Translations under genes and position numbers: made by a program
Notes under the pieces: model-generated
What the model was told of the DNA's origin: nothing
Database searches by the model: none
Seen by the model: only the letters and a program-made list of their open reading frames with translations
In this document: piece by piece, positions 8,814-16,248 of the stretch
Layout of the letters: each line of letters starts with the position of its first letter
Numbering within the stretch: position 1 is the first letter of the stretch
Assembly: GCF_014698065.1 (NCBI RefSeq)
Contig: NZ_JACJSI010000006.1
Location: 106,930 to 170,929 of the forward strand
Direction: 5' to 3'
Length of the DNA: 64,000 nt
Source of the DNA: Nostoc flagelliforme FACHB-838
Lineage (GTDB): Bacteria > Cyanobacteriota > Cyanobacteriia > Cyanobacteriales > Nostocaceae

Positions 8814-9902
8814 TTAATCTGGGGGTAAGTCATGGGCAATAGTGACAGTTGATACAAAGTTACTAGACTTGCCGTTTTTGATCGCATCGAAAGTGCCTTT
8901 AATAGTACCAACAATGGGAACAGCAACAAGCGTCCCCAACAACCCAGCAATCTCAAACCCCATTAAAATAGCCACAAAAATCCAGATAGGATTCAGTCCA
9001 ATAAAGTTGCCGAGTAATCTGGGAGCTAACAGGTTATCTTTAAGCTGCTGCATGAGAATCGCTGCGATCGCAACTTGAACTGCTAACCACCAATTTTGTA
9101 GCAGTACTAAAATTGTCACCAGACCAATGCCCAAAGATGCCCCGATAAAGGGAATAAGTTCTGAAATCCCAATTAATATGGCAAACAACAGGGCAAAGGG
9201 AACCTCCATTACTAAGAAAATAGGTTCAGGGTTAGCACCATGAAGAGTCCTAGCAACAACTGGCTGAGAAAGAAGTTCTGGAAATTTAGGCGATGCGGTA
9301 AGAGGATCTCCAATATTAGATGGCAAAAGATTAATCAGACCATACCAGACGCGATCGCCATATAAAAGCATATAAAATGCAAGCACAATGACTAACACTA
9401 AGTTAAGTAATCCTGACAGCAGTGTCCCAGCAAATCCTACTGCACCAGAAGCTAGCTGTTGCACCACATTTTGAATGTTGGCATTGATTTGACTGCTCAC
9501 AACTCTCAGATCAATCGGCAAACGTCGTTGCTTTGCAACCATCTCAAACTGCTCTAGATTTGCTTGGCTGGCCGTTAACCAATCAGGGATATTATTTAAC
9601 AGTTGGATTGTTTGGTCAATGATCAACGGCACTAGGGTAACGCCCAGAATCCCAAATAGAGTTAATGTTGCAAGTAAAACTACAATCACCGCCTGAGTAA
9701 GGGTGATCTGAGCACGTTCAAAGAACTTAACCGGGTAATTGAGGAGAAAAGCCAAAATTGTCGCAATGCTCAAGACGGTAATAGGATGCTGGAAATAGCG
9801 AAAAAGCACAGACAGCAGCCAAACATTGAGAGCGATAATCGAACCGCTCAGACCATAAATTAACAGGCGTTGAAGGGAGGCCAAACGGCGCATTTTATGC
9901 AA
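8814..9902 (-). CDS. AI-2E family transporter (PerM/YhhT-like)
   Basis: A 362-residue polytopic protein with about eight hydrophobic helices, arranged as paired N-terminal helices, a soluble central segment (residues 100-150) and C-terminal helices. The family signature region LIGISELIPFIGASLGIG lies near residue 245, followed by QQLKDNLLAPRLLGNFIGLNP. Family members export small molecules or act in ion homeostasis, and the substrate is not predictable. Start is the ATG at 9902. It is transcribed alone, divergent from pdxH, with a 130-bp AT-rich gap between the starts. Confidence 0.9.
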   Translation of the reverse strand: MHKMRRLASLQRLLIYGLSGSIIALNVWLLSVLFRYFQHPITVLSIATILAFLLNYPVKFFERAQITLTQAVIVVLLATLTLFGILGVTLVPLIIDQTIQLLNNIPDWLTASQANLEQFEMVAKQRRLPIDLRVVSSQINANIQNVVQQLASGAVGFAGTLLSGLLNLVLVIVLAFYMLLYGDRVWYGLINLLPSNIGDPLTASPKFPELLSQPVVARTLHGANPEPIFLVMEVPFALLFAILIGISELIPFIGASLGIGLVTILVLLQNWWLAVQVAIAAILMQQLKDNLLAPRLLGNFIGLNPIWIFVAILMGFEIAGLLGTLVAVPIVGTIKGTFDAIKNGKSSNFVSTVTIAHDLPPD

Positions 9903-10032
9903 CCTATTTTAGATATATTCTTGAAAGAATTTGTAAAATTTTTGATGGCGCTGATCATTATCTGATCATCATCATAGATATTTTTAACAAAGATATGTAT
10001 AAGCGTATCTGATAGCAAGGAAACAAATCACA

Positions 10033-10677
10033 ATGGACAAAACCATAGCTGACCTTCGCAAAGACTACACCTTGGAAGGTTTAAGCGAGCTCAAAGTAGA
10101 CCTCAACCCTTTTATCCAATTTAAAAAATGGTTCGATCAGGCTTTAGCAGCACAGCTCCCTGAACCTAATGCTATGACCATTGCCACTGCCACACCAGAC
10201 GGTAAGCCCTCAGCCAGAATGGTGTTACTCAAGGATTTTGATGAAAGGGGCTTTGTCTTATTCACCAATTACAACAGTCATAAAGGGCAAGAACTAGCAG
10301 AAAATCCCCAGGCGACCCTAGTCTTTTGGTGGGCAGAACTGGAGCGTCAAGTTCGAATTTCGGGGTATGTGGAGAAAGTTACTGAAACTGAGTCAGACCA
10401 GTATTTTGAAAGTCGGCCTGCTAACAGTCGCTTGGGTGCATGGGTATCTAATCAAAGCGAGGTGGTAGAAAGCCGAGAAGTCCTGGAGCGACGCTTGCAG
10501 GACTTTCAAAGCAAATATGAAAATCAGGAGATTCCTCGACCACCTCATTGGGGAGGCTTACGAGTGATCCCCACAGGAATTGAGTTTTGGCAAGGACGCT
10601 CTAGCCGTCTTCACGATCGCTTGCTCTATAGCCGTTTAGATAATGGCACTTGGAAAATTGAGCGATTGTCACCGTGA
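10033..10677 (+). CDS. pdxH: Pyridoxamine/pyridoxine 5'-phosphate oxidase
   Basis: A 214-residue FMN enzyme that makes pyridoxal 5'-phosphate from PNP or PMP. Motifs in order are RKDYTLEGL, the FMN-binding RMVLLKDFDERGFVLFTNY strand pair, KGQEL, the WWAELERQVRISG segment, SRLGAWVSNQS, and the C-terminal FWQGRSSRLHDR plus WKIERLSP that close the active site. Length is normal and all conserved blocks are present. RBS AAGGAAA lies upstream of the ATG at 10033. It is monocistronic, followed by heptad repeats. Confidence 0.96.
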   Translation: MDKTIADLRKDYTLEGLSELKVDLNPFIQFKKWFDQALAAQLPEPNAMTIATATPDGKPSARMVLLKDFDERGFVLFTNYNSHKGQELAENPQATLVFWWAELERQVRISGYVEKVTETESDQYFESRPANSRLGAWVSNQSEVVESREVLERRLQDFQSKYENQEIPRPPHWGGLRVIPTGIEFWQGRSSRLHDRLLYSRLDNGTWKIERLSP

Positions 10678-10697
10678 AGAAGAGGCAGGGGAGTAAT

Positions 10698-10734
10698 CAA
10701 TTCAAAATTCAAAATTTAAAATTCAAAATTAAAG
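10698..10734. repeat. ATTCAAA heptad repeat
   Basis: Five degenerate tandem copies of the AATTCAAA/ATTTAAA heptad downstream of pdxH. It is followed at about 10760 by CCCAATGCCC-type repeats, both typical Nostoc intergenic low-complexity DNA. Confidence 0.7.
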
Positions 10735-10803
10735 AATTTCTGCCTCCTGCCTCCTCTTTATTTAATGCCCCATACCCAATGCCCAATGCCCCACATCACA
10801 TTA

Positions 10804-11421
10804 CTAGTGGGTGATTAAATTTTTAATTGCTGCCCGTGCTTCTGATAGAGATTGGGTACGGGCATCTCCCTCATTCAGGCTATTAGCGTTAATAAATTGA
10901 ATGTCTGTAATCCCAATAAAACCGAAAATCGTCCGTAGGTATGGTTCTTGGAAGTCGTATGCAGCAGCAGGAGATGTCGCGCTAAAGTCGCCGCCGCGAG
11001 CTGTAATGATCACCGCCTTTTTACCCTCGACTAGCCCTCTTAAGCCTTGAGCATCTATAGCAAAAGTCCGGTTAGCGCGAACAATTTGGTCGATGTAAGC
11101 CTTAAAAGTGGAAGGTATATTGAAGTTGTACATTGGCACTCCAAAGACGTAGCGATCGGCTGCCAAAAACTCATCAATCAGTTCGTCAGAAATCCTAAGT
11201 GCCTCAGTTAATTCTGGGGTATGGGTTTCTGGTGGTGAAAATGCAGCCGCAATCCAAGCTTCATTAACGTGAGGAACTGGGTGACGCCCTATATCTCGAT
11301 AGGCGATCGCATCTTCAGGATGTGCTGCTTTCCAACTACTGACGAATTCCTTAGATAGTTCTCTGGAGTGCGATCGCTCACCACGGGGGCTGGAATCAAT
11401 ATGTAGGATGTTGACCACCAA
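10804..11421 (-). CDS. azoR: FMN-dependent NADH-azoreductase / quinone reductase
   Basis: A 205-residue flavodoxin-fold oxidoreductase. It has the HIDSSPRGERSHSRELS phosphate loop for FMN, the FGVPMYNFNIPSTFKAYID segment that stacks on the isoalloxazine, and the ITARGGDFS loop. These enzymes reduce azo dyes and quinones with NADH as homodimers, generally as protection against quinone or thiol stress. The gene is divergent from an HxlR-family regulator 145 bp away, with an inverted-repeat operator between. That arrangement is common for redox-responsive azoR/hxlR pairs and suggests direct regulation. Confidence 0.93.
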   Translation of the reverse strand: MVVNILHIDSSPRGERSHSRELSKEFVSSWKAAHPEDAIAYRDIGRHPVPHVNEAWIAAAFSPPETHTPELTEALRISDELIDEFLAADRYVFGVPMYNFNIPSTFKAYIDQIVRANRTFAIDAQGLRGLVEGKKAVIITARGGDFSATSPAAAYDFQEPYLRTIFGFIGITDIQFINANSLNEGDARTQSLSEARAAIKNLITH

Positions 11422-11500
11422 ATATCTCCTGATTAAGCTAGGATTTACTGCTTTTACTTATTTTGAGTTTCTATTTCAAAGCATTACATTAGATACTAAA

Positions 11501-11541
11501 AGTAACTAGTTACTAAAGTAAAGTAGTTACCATAAAGTAAC
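11501..11541. promoter_or_regulatory. Candidate HxlR operator between azoR and hxlR
   Basis: A perfect 14-bp palindrome AGTAACTAGTTACT (11501-11514) is followed by a second, inverted pair GTTAC (11526-11530) and GTAAC (11537-11541). Four GTAAC/GTTAC half-sites in 41 bp lie just upstream of the regulator start. Their position and symmetry fit a dimeric winged-helix regulator controlling both divergent genes. This is inference, with no binding data. Confidence 0.6.
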
Positions 11542-11566
11542 TGTCGGACTTTAAGCTAACTTATCG

Positions 11567-11941
11567 ATGTCTGTCTCTAAAAATCCTGATGCTTGCCCTG
11601 TCAGTATTCTGATGTCTTTACTATCAGGGCCCTGGACAATGTATATACTGTGGGTGTTGTGTAATAGTGGGCCTACTCGCTTTGGTGCATTGAAGCATTT
11701 AGTCGAGGGCATCTCAACCAAAGTTCTAACAGAAAGACTGAGGATGCTTGAGGCAGCAGAGATTATTTATCGCCAGTATGAACCTACTGTCCCACCCCAA
11801 GTAACTTACGGTCTGACAGAACGTGGTCAGGAACTCATTGATGTGCTTCATCAACTCAATGCACTTGCTGAACGTTGGTATGGTAGTGACCATCTGTCTG
11901 AATGTGAAGCAAAAAAGCCGATGCATTCTCCATCGGCTTAA
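11567..11941 (+). CDS. HxlR-family winged-helix transcriptional regulator
   Basis: A 124-residue DNA-binding protein of the HxlR (MarR-like) family. The family start CPVSILMSLLSGPWTMYILWVL contains the conserved cysteine (Cys9) that some members use as a redox or electrophile switch. The recognition helix region is ISTKVLTERLRMLEAAEII, followed by the wing YGLTERGQEL. It faces azoR across an inverted-repeat operator and probably autoregulates. A short inverted repeat, GCCGATG-CATTCTCCATCGGC, spans its stop codon. Confidence 0.93.
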   Translation: MSVSKNPDACPVSILMSLLSGPWTMYILWVLCNSGPTRFGALKHLVEGISTKVLTERLRMLEAAEIIYRQYEPTVPPQVTYGLTERGQELIDVLHQLNALAERWYGSDHLSECEAKKPMHSPSA

Positions 11942-11965
11942 CTGACATATAAACAGATGAATAGC

Positions 11966-12874
11966 CTACTGTTCTTGGATAGCTGCTGCTTTGGGAGAAA
12001 ACTGAATTCTGGGATCTGGCATAAAATTGTATCTCAAGTACAATCCTGCCGAGACAAACAGGATAATTAACAACCCACCTATACCAAGGGGGCTAGGAAG
12101 CCAGAAAACAGCTTCTATGTGGTTTAGCTCACCAGGTTGGAGTTTCCACACTAATTGATTGCCATTTTTTTCTGGCTCAATTGCAGTTTCAGTTAGTCGA
12201 ATATTTTTGGCTCCCCAAGGAGTCTTCAAGCTAAATTCTAAATCGAGAATTGAACCAGCATTAGCTAGAACATTACCTTTGCTGGCAATTAGAGATAGCG
12301 ATCGCAAATCCAAATCATAAATCAACCGATTTCTGACTAAAAGTAAAAAATTGTTCTGCTCCAAGAGTACGTTTGATTCAATTTTCGGCAGTTCTGAGTC
12401 AGATTCGCTCTGCACAGACTTAGAGGGTTGATTAGCATGGGAGTTAAAAAATTCATTGAACTTTTCTTGCAATTCCCTACCATTGCTAAAAGGAATTCTG
12501 ACGATGATTTCTTCTTGGGAAACTCGTTGTGCTTTACCCTCAAGTTGACGGGCGCGGCGTTCTATGCTATTCAACCATTCGTACACAGAATCGCCACTAA
12601 AACTGGTTAACCGTTCTCCCAATTTAATATGTTGTACTAGTTCACCACTATTTGAGTTATCAAAATTAAGCCCTACATCGTACTTTACACAGCCAGACAG
12701 TAGCAGGGATGTTAACAGCACTACCCACAGGATAGGATTTCGGATGGGGAAGACGCGGTTGATTCGATTTCGACCATTCAGTAGTAAAGGAAATTTCATT
12801 TTTGCCAGCACAAAACTAAATGGTCTGATTAATCGCCAGAAAATCTTTCTGATAATTGAATAAGTTAAAATCAT
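11966..12874 (-). CDS. DUF3153 lipoprotein with C-terminal membrane helix
   Basis: A 302-residue cyanobacterial protein of the DUF3153 type. After a basic start, a hydrophobic stretch ends in the lipobox LLLSGC (about residue 62), followed by KYDVGLNFDNSNSGELVQHI. A second hydrophobic helix, GIGGLLIILFVSAGLYLRY, lies near the C-terminus. The N-terminal 25 residues before an internal Met (MKFPLLLNG) make a long leader, so the true start may be that Met at about 12799. The protein is expected at the inner or thylakoid membrane facing the lumen or periplasm. Function unknown. The TPR-protein gene lies just upstream on the same strand. Confidence 0.8.
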   Translation of the reverse strand: MILTYSIIRKIFWRLIRPFSFVLAKMKFPLLLNGRNRINRVFPIRNPILWVVLLTSLLLSGCVKYDVGLNFDNSNSGELVQHIKLGERLTSFSGDSVYEWLNSIERRARQLEGKAQRVSQEEIIVRIPFSNGRELQEKFNEFFNSHANQPSKSVQSESDSELPKIESNVLLEQNNFLLLVRNRLIYDLDLRSLSLIASKGNVLANAGSILDLEFSLKTPWGAKNIRLTETAIEPEKNGNQLVWKLQPGELNHIEAVFWLPSPLGIGGLLIILFVSAGLYLRYNFMPDPRIQFSPKAAAIQEQ

Positions 12875-12960
12875 AATTTTCCCTAAAAGTCAAACTTTTT
12901 AACTAATCTTGACTTCTTCGTATTGTTTGAGATTCCTGGAACACAATTTTGGTCACTCCC

Positions 12961-13046
12961 GGACTGGGTACTGGGCACTAGGAAAGAAAATATAAGTAAG
13001 ATTTGCTTTGGCTCATCCTCATGCAAATCTTCCCAGTACCCAGTCC
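12961..13046. repeat. 86-bp double inverted repeat
   Basis: GGACTGGGTACTGGG (12961-12975) and its exact complement (13032-13046) enclose a second perfect pair, AAGATTTGC (12998-13006) and GCAAATCTT (13023-13031). The inner right arm directly abuts the outer right arm. It could fold into a strong cruciform or hairpin between two same-strand genes. It is probably a repeat element, possibly acting as an mRNA processing or termination structure. Confidence 0.65.
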
Positions 13047-13082
13047 TTAGCCCCCTGTTCAATCCAAAATCCAAAATTGGTA

Positions 13083-13625
13083 TCAGCCAGGGGTTCCTGA
13101 AAAACTCAACCAAACCAAGTACGAGATGGTTAAACCAATGGCAATTAGCGCTACCCAGATAAAGCGATTATCTCTGGTATTGACCTGACTAAGGTCAACG
13201 AATTCTGGCTCGGCAGATTTAGGCTTTTGCTGCACAGAAGATTTAGTAGACTTAGCAGCTACAGAAATTTTGAGTTCATTATCGGGTAGAGTGCCCAAAT
13301 CGGGGATTTCGGTCATCCATTCGCTGGGTCTTTTCAGCTTTGGTGCTTTTAAAATGTAAAGCATTTGCCGCGCTTGTTTGCTGGTTTCAAAATGGGGATG
13401 GCGTTTGAGTCTTTCGCAAAGAGCGATCGCATCATCGGTGCGTCCAGCTGCTTCATAAGCTGTCACCAGATTAATTTCTACTTCACCCCCAAGGCGAGAA
13501 TTACGACCTAACAAGGCACTGGCCTTTTCTAAATTTTCTACGGCTTCGCGGTATTGCCCATTTTCAAAGGCAACTTTTCCAGCCTGGTAGCGGGTTTTAG
13601 CAATTTCTAAACTTTCTGCACTCAC
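13083..13625 (-). CDS. TPR protein with C-terminal membrane anchor
   Basis: A 180-residue protein. Residues 1-95 form about two tetratricopeptide repeats (AKTRYQAGKVAFENGQYREAVENLEKA, then VTAYEAAGRTDDAIALCERL). A polar linker follows, and a single hydrophobic helix FIWVALIAIGLTISYLVWL lies at residues 155-175. The TPR part would face the cytoplasm and bind a partner. The gene lies upstream of the DUF3153 lipoprotein gene on the same strand, separated by 208 bp that hold a strong inverted repeat. No specific function is deducible. The conserved tail-anchored layout suggests a membrane scaffold. Confidence 0.8.
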   Translation of the reverse strand: MSAESLEIAKTRYQAGKVAFENGQYREAVENLEKASALLGRNSRLGGEVEINLVTAYEAAGRTDDAIALCERLKRHPHFETSKQARQMLYILKAPKLKRPSEWMTEIPDLGTLPDNELKISVAAKSTKSSVQQKPKSAEPEFVDLSQVNTRDNRFIWVALIAIGLTISYLVWLSFSGTPG

Positions 13626-13794
13626 GTTTTATACAAAAATCAGCACTGCTTTAATTTTGCCAATGCCAGCAATTTTTTTGGAATCTTTTCAAAAACTGGC
13701 AATCTAAAAGTGGATAAACTTCTAAAATTTTAACTAGGTAGATGCGATTATGATCTGATTAAAAATTCCGATATCAAATGCGGTGAGCAAAAAT

Positions 13795-14208
13795 ATGTTG
13801 AAAATCAAGCATTCGCAACTGAATTGGCTCTTAGCAGGTATGACTTTAGCAGTGATGGGTGTAGCCACTGCTCCAGCTTCCGCCCAGTCTGTGATCGTGA
13901 TTGATGGTAGTTATGGAGTCAGGCAATCGCCTGCTGTTGGTTCCTTCATTTATGGTAGTCCGATTCCCACACCTATGCCTGTAGACCCAGCAACGGGACT
14001 AATGCCACAACGCAATAATTACCCCAATTATTACTATCCCCAGTTCAGGCAGAACGTGAGAAATTCCACGCTGATTAATCCAACTTTGATTAATCCGGCA
14101 ATTCGAAACTCAACCATAATTAATCCGGTGATTATAGATAATTCATGGCATCGTAGACCATTTAGCGGCGGACACGGGCGATCGCGTGTTTTCATCTATC
14201 CTCGGTAG
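13795..14208 (+). CDS. Small secreted protein with Asn-rich degenerate repeats
   Basis: 137 residues from the ATG at 13795. GGTGAG upstream favours this start over the GTG at 13783. A clear Sec signal peptide (LNWLLAGMTLAVMGVATAPASAQS) predicts cleavage after Ala-Gln or nearby. The mature part is Pro/Tyr/Asn-rich (PQRNNYPNYYYPQF). It contains degenerate repeats NSTLINP, TLINP, AIRNSTIINP and VIIDNS, then a basic GHGRSRVF tail. No catalytic motif is visible. It resembles small cyanobacterial exported proteins of unknown function. Confidence that it is a real exported gene is good. Confidence 0.75.
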   Translation: MLKIKHSQLNWLLAGMTLAVMGVATAPASAQSVIVIDGSYGVRQSPAVGSFIYGSPIPTPMPVDPATGLMPQRNNYPNYYYPQFRQNVRNSTLINPTLINPAIRNSTIINPVIIDNSWHRRPFSGGHGRSRVFIYPR

Positions 14209-14257
14209 AGCAAAGAATAGGGAGTAGAGGAGGAAAACTCCTAACTCCTAACTCCTA

Positions 14258-15151
14258 TTAGGTAAACTGCGAACCGAGAATCATCGTCCCAATCCCAACA
14301 TCAGTAAAGATTTCTAGTAACAGGGCATGGGGAATGCGACCATCGATGATGTGTGCTGCACGGACTCCTTGAGCAAGCGATCGCACACAACAACTGACTT
14401 TGGGAATCATCCCACCGCTGACTATACCATCGGCAATCAACTGGCGGGCTTCGCGGATATCTACTTTTGGAATTAAAGTAGATTGGTCTTTGTAATCTTT
14501 TAAAATTCCACTGGTGTCGGTCAGTAAAATTAGCTTTTCTGCTCCTAATGCAGCAGCGATTTCTCCAGCTACAGTATCGGCGTTAATGTTATAAGCTTGC
14601 CCTGTCTCGTCTGCGGCGACGCTAGACACTACCGGAATATAGCCATTGCTAGCCAGGGTGTCCAAAATCTTGATATTGACATTACTGACTTCTCCCACAA
14701 AACCGATGCCTTCTTGACCTTGGGGGCGGGCTGTAAATAGATTACCGTCTTTACCGCAAAGTCCTACAGCCAATCCACCAGCTTGGTTAATTAGAGCGAC
14801 AATTTCTTTATTAACTCGACCAACTAAAACCATTTCCACCACATCCATTGTCGCGGCATCAGTGACTCGCAAACCATTTTTAAACTGTGGTTCGATTCCC
14901 AGCTTATCTAACCAACTGTTAATTTCTGGGCCACCGCCGTGGACTACAATTGGACGCAAGCCGACGCAGGATAAGAATACAATGTCACGGATAACTTTGT
15001 CTTTGAGTGCGCTATCTTTCATGGCTGCGCCGCCATATTTAACAACAACAGTGCGACCTGCGAATTGTTGAATATAGGGTAGTGCTTCGCTTAGTACACG
15101 CACACGAGTGGCTTCATCTTGCCTGATGTATTCAGAATCGTTGACCGTCAT
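14258..15151 (-). CDS. argB: Acetylglutamate kinase
   Basis: A 297-residue amino-acid kinase that phosphorylates N-acetylglutamate in arginine synthesis and is usually the arginine-sensitive step. Motifs are VVKYGGAAM, the VHGGGPEIN glycine loop, [25 protein letters not shown] and LTDTSGIL. The N-terminal extension [27 protein letters not shown] is the helix involved in hexamer formation and feedback control. In cyanobacteria ArgB is also the PII (GlnB) target, which is family knowledge. The 5' end and leader are duplicated at 15974-16106, beyond the inserted vapBC module. Confidence 0.96.
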   Translation of the reverse strand: MTVNDSEYIRQDEATRVRVLSEALPYIQQFAGRTVVVKYGGAAMKDSALKDKVIRDIVFLSCVGLRPIVVHGGGPEINSWLDKLGIEPQFKNGLRVTDAATMDVVEMVLVGRVNKEIVALINQAGGLAVGLCGKDGNLFTARPQGQEGIGFVGEVSNVNIKILDTLASNGYIPVVSSVAADETGQAYNINADTVAGEIAAALGAEKLILLTDTSGILKDYKDQSTLIPKVDIREARQLIADGIVSGGMIPKVSCCVRSLAQGVRAAHIIDGRIPHALLLEIFTDVGIGTMILGSQFT

Positions 15152-15249
15152 GAGGAGCCGCCGTTAAGAGTTAAAACCTATTTCAGTAAGTGTAGAAGAC
15201 TTTGTAACTCGTCACAATCTCTGATGCCAAAGTTGAGTTTGTCTGTACT
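15118..15249. repeat. Direct repeat copy 1: argB 5' end and leader
   Basis: 132 bp covering the first codons of argB and its leader. It matches 15974-16106 over its whole length. The core (15167-15228 against 16024-16085) has a single mismatch in 62 bp. The two copies flank vapB and broken vapC. Confidence 0.85.
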
Positions 15250-15339
15250 GATAAACCATAGCTGTTTAGTTCGTCTCAGAAATGTGAAAATCTATAAAAG
15301 AAGGGCTAGCAACCAAAATCGAAAATTATCAGGAGAAAT

Positions 15340-15567
15340 ATGGATACACCGATTCTCAATCGGCTAATTGAAGAATTAAAAGTTATGCCTGAAGACTTGC
15401 AGTATCGAGTGCTGGAGTTTGCCCGAACTTTAGTAGGTTCGCAAATTCATGGTGTTCCAGGCAAACAATTATTAAATTTTGCAGGTACAATATCACCAAA
15501 CGATATTCAGTTGATGCGCGAAGCAATTGAACAAGGTTGCGAACAGGTAGATATAGATGAGTGGTAG
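15340..15567 (+). CDS. vapB: VapB-type antitoxin (DUF2281-like)
   Basis: A 75-residue small acidic protein. The start MDTPILNRLIEELKVMPEDLQYRVLEFARTL resembles DUF2281 and related antitoxins of cyanobacterial VapBC pairs, and the C-terminal part (PNDIQLMREAIEQGCEQVD) would wrap the toxin. AGGAGAAAT gives a strong ribosome site before the ATG. It overlaps the following PIN-domain reading frame by 11 bp, the usual coupling in such modules. The whole module lies between two copies of the argB leader, so it was probably inserted there. As its toxin partner is interrupted, the antitoxin may now be dispensable. Confidence 0.8.
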   Translation: MDTPILNRLIEELKVMPEDLQYRVLEFARTLVGSQIHGVPGKQLLNFAGTISPNDIQLMREAIEQGCEQVDIDEW

Positions 15568-15946
15568 ATACCTGCTTGACACTAATATTATTATTGCTTT
15601 ATTTGCAAATGATATTAAAGTAAATAATCAGCTGGTAAATGCAGAATAAATTTTTATTCCCAGTGTTGCTATTGGTGAATTATTTTACGGTGCAAGAAAA
15701 TCAGGGCGATCGCAAGGAAATTTAGAACGTATTGAGGAGTTCATTGCCAGAAATACGGTCATTGGATGCGATATAGAAACTGCCTGTAAATATGGTGAAG
15801 TTAAAAATAAATTGCGCCTCAAAGGTCGTCCATTACCCGAAAATGATGTTTGGATTGCATCTGTTGCAATTCAGTATAATTTAATTCTTGTTACGCGAGA
15901 TGCTCATTTTCAAGAGGTTGAAAACCTACAAATAGTAGCTTGGTGA
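15557..15946 (+). pseudogene. vapC: VapC PIN-domain toxin, interrupted by TAA at codon 31
   Basis: The frame from ATG 15557 reads MSGRYLLDTNIIIALFAND, the start of a PIN RNase, then meets TAA at 15647-15649. It continues in the same frame to TGA at 15944-15946: IFIPSVAIGELFYGARKSG, ENDVWIASVA and LVTRDAHFQEV. All PIN acidic residues are retained (Asp in LLDTN, Glu in GELFYG, Asp in ENDVW, Asp in TRDAHF), and the total of 129 residues is normal. A single nonsense change thus separates it from an intact toxin. No good restart lies right after the stop, so activity is unlikely unless readthrough occurs. Confidence 0.85.
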
Positions 15947-15949
15947 ATA

Positions 15950-16007
15950 CGTCTTGTACACAAGCAGCTTCAGCTTGCCTAATATATTCAGAATTGTTGA
16001 CTGTCAT
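15950..16007 (-). pseudogene. argB 5' fragment (first ~14 codons)
   Basis: From ATG 16007 the minus strand reads MTVNNSEYIRQAEAA, against [15 protein letters not shown] in argB itself. It then loses similarity and runs into the vapC end. It is the coding part of the duplicated leader and has no function as a gene. Confidence 0.8.
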
Positions 16008-16106
16008 GAGCAGCCTAACAGAGAGAGTTAAAACCTATTTCAGTAAGTGTAGAAGACTTTGTAATTCGTCACAATCTCTGATGCCCAATTTAAGTATGTT
16101 TGTACT
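15974..16106. repeat. Direct repeat copy 2: argB 5' end and leader
   Basis: 133 bp matching 15118-15249. It lies directly beyond the vapC stop and upstream of the pentapeptide-repeat gene. It has diverged more than copy 1 in its argB-coding part, as expected for a non-functional copy, while the leader core is almost unchanged. Confidence 0.85.
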
Positions 16107-16248
16107 ACAATGACTCTAGCAATCTGGCTGGATTTGTCAAAATATGATTGCTTGTTGTGTAGATAAAACAGCAATAACAGTAATAGTGGCAGTATCTCTT
16201 TTGTAAGGAGATACTTTTAGTGGTGTTAATAAGCGCTTTATTTGAGTC

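Noticed and set aside
14880..14900. GGTTCGATTCCC, like a tRNA T-loop
   Set aside because: It lies inside the argB coding sequence and no tRNA cloverleaf surrounds it. No tRNA gene was found in the window.
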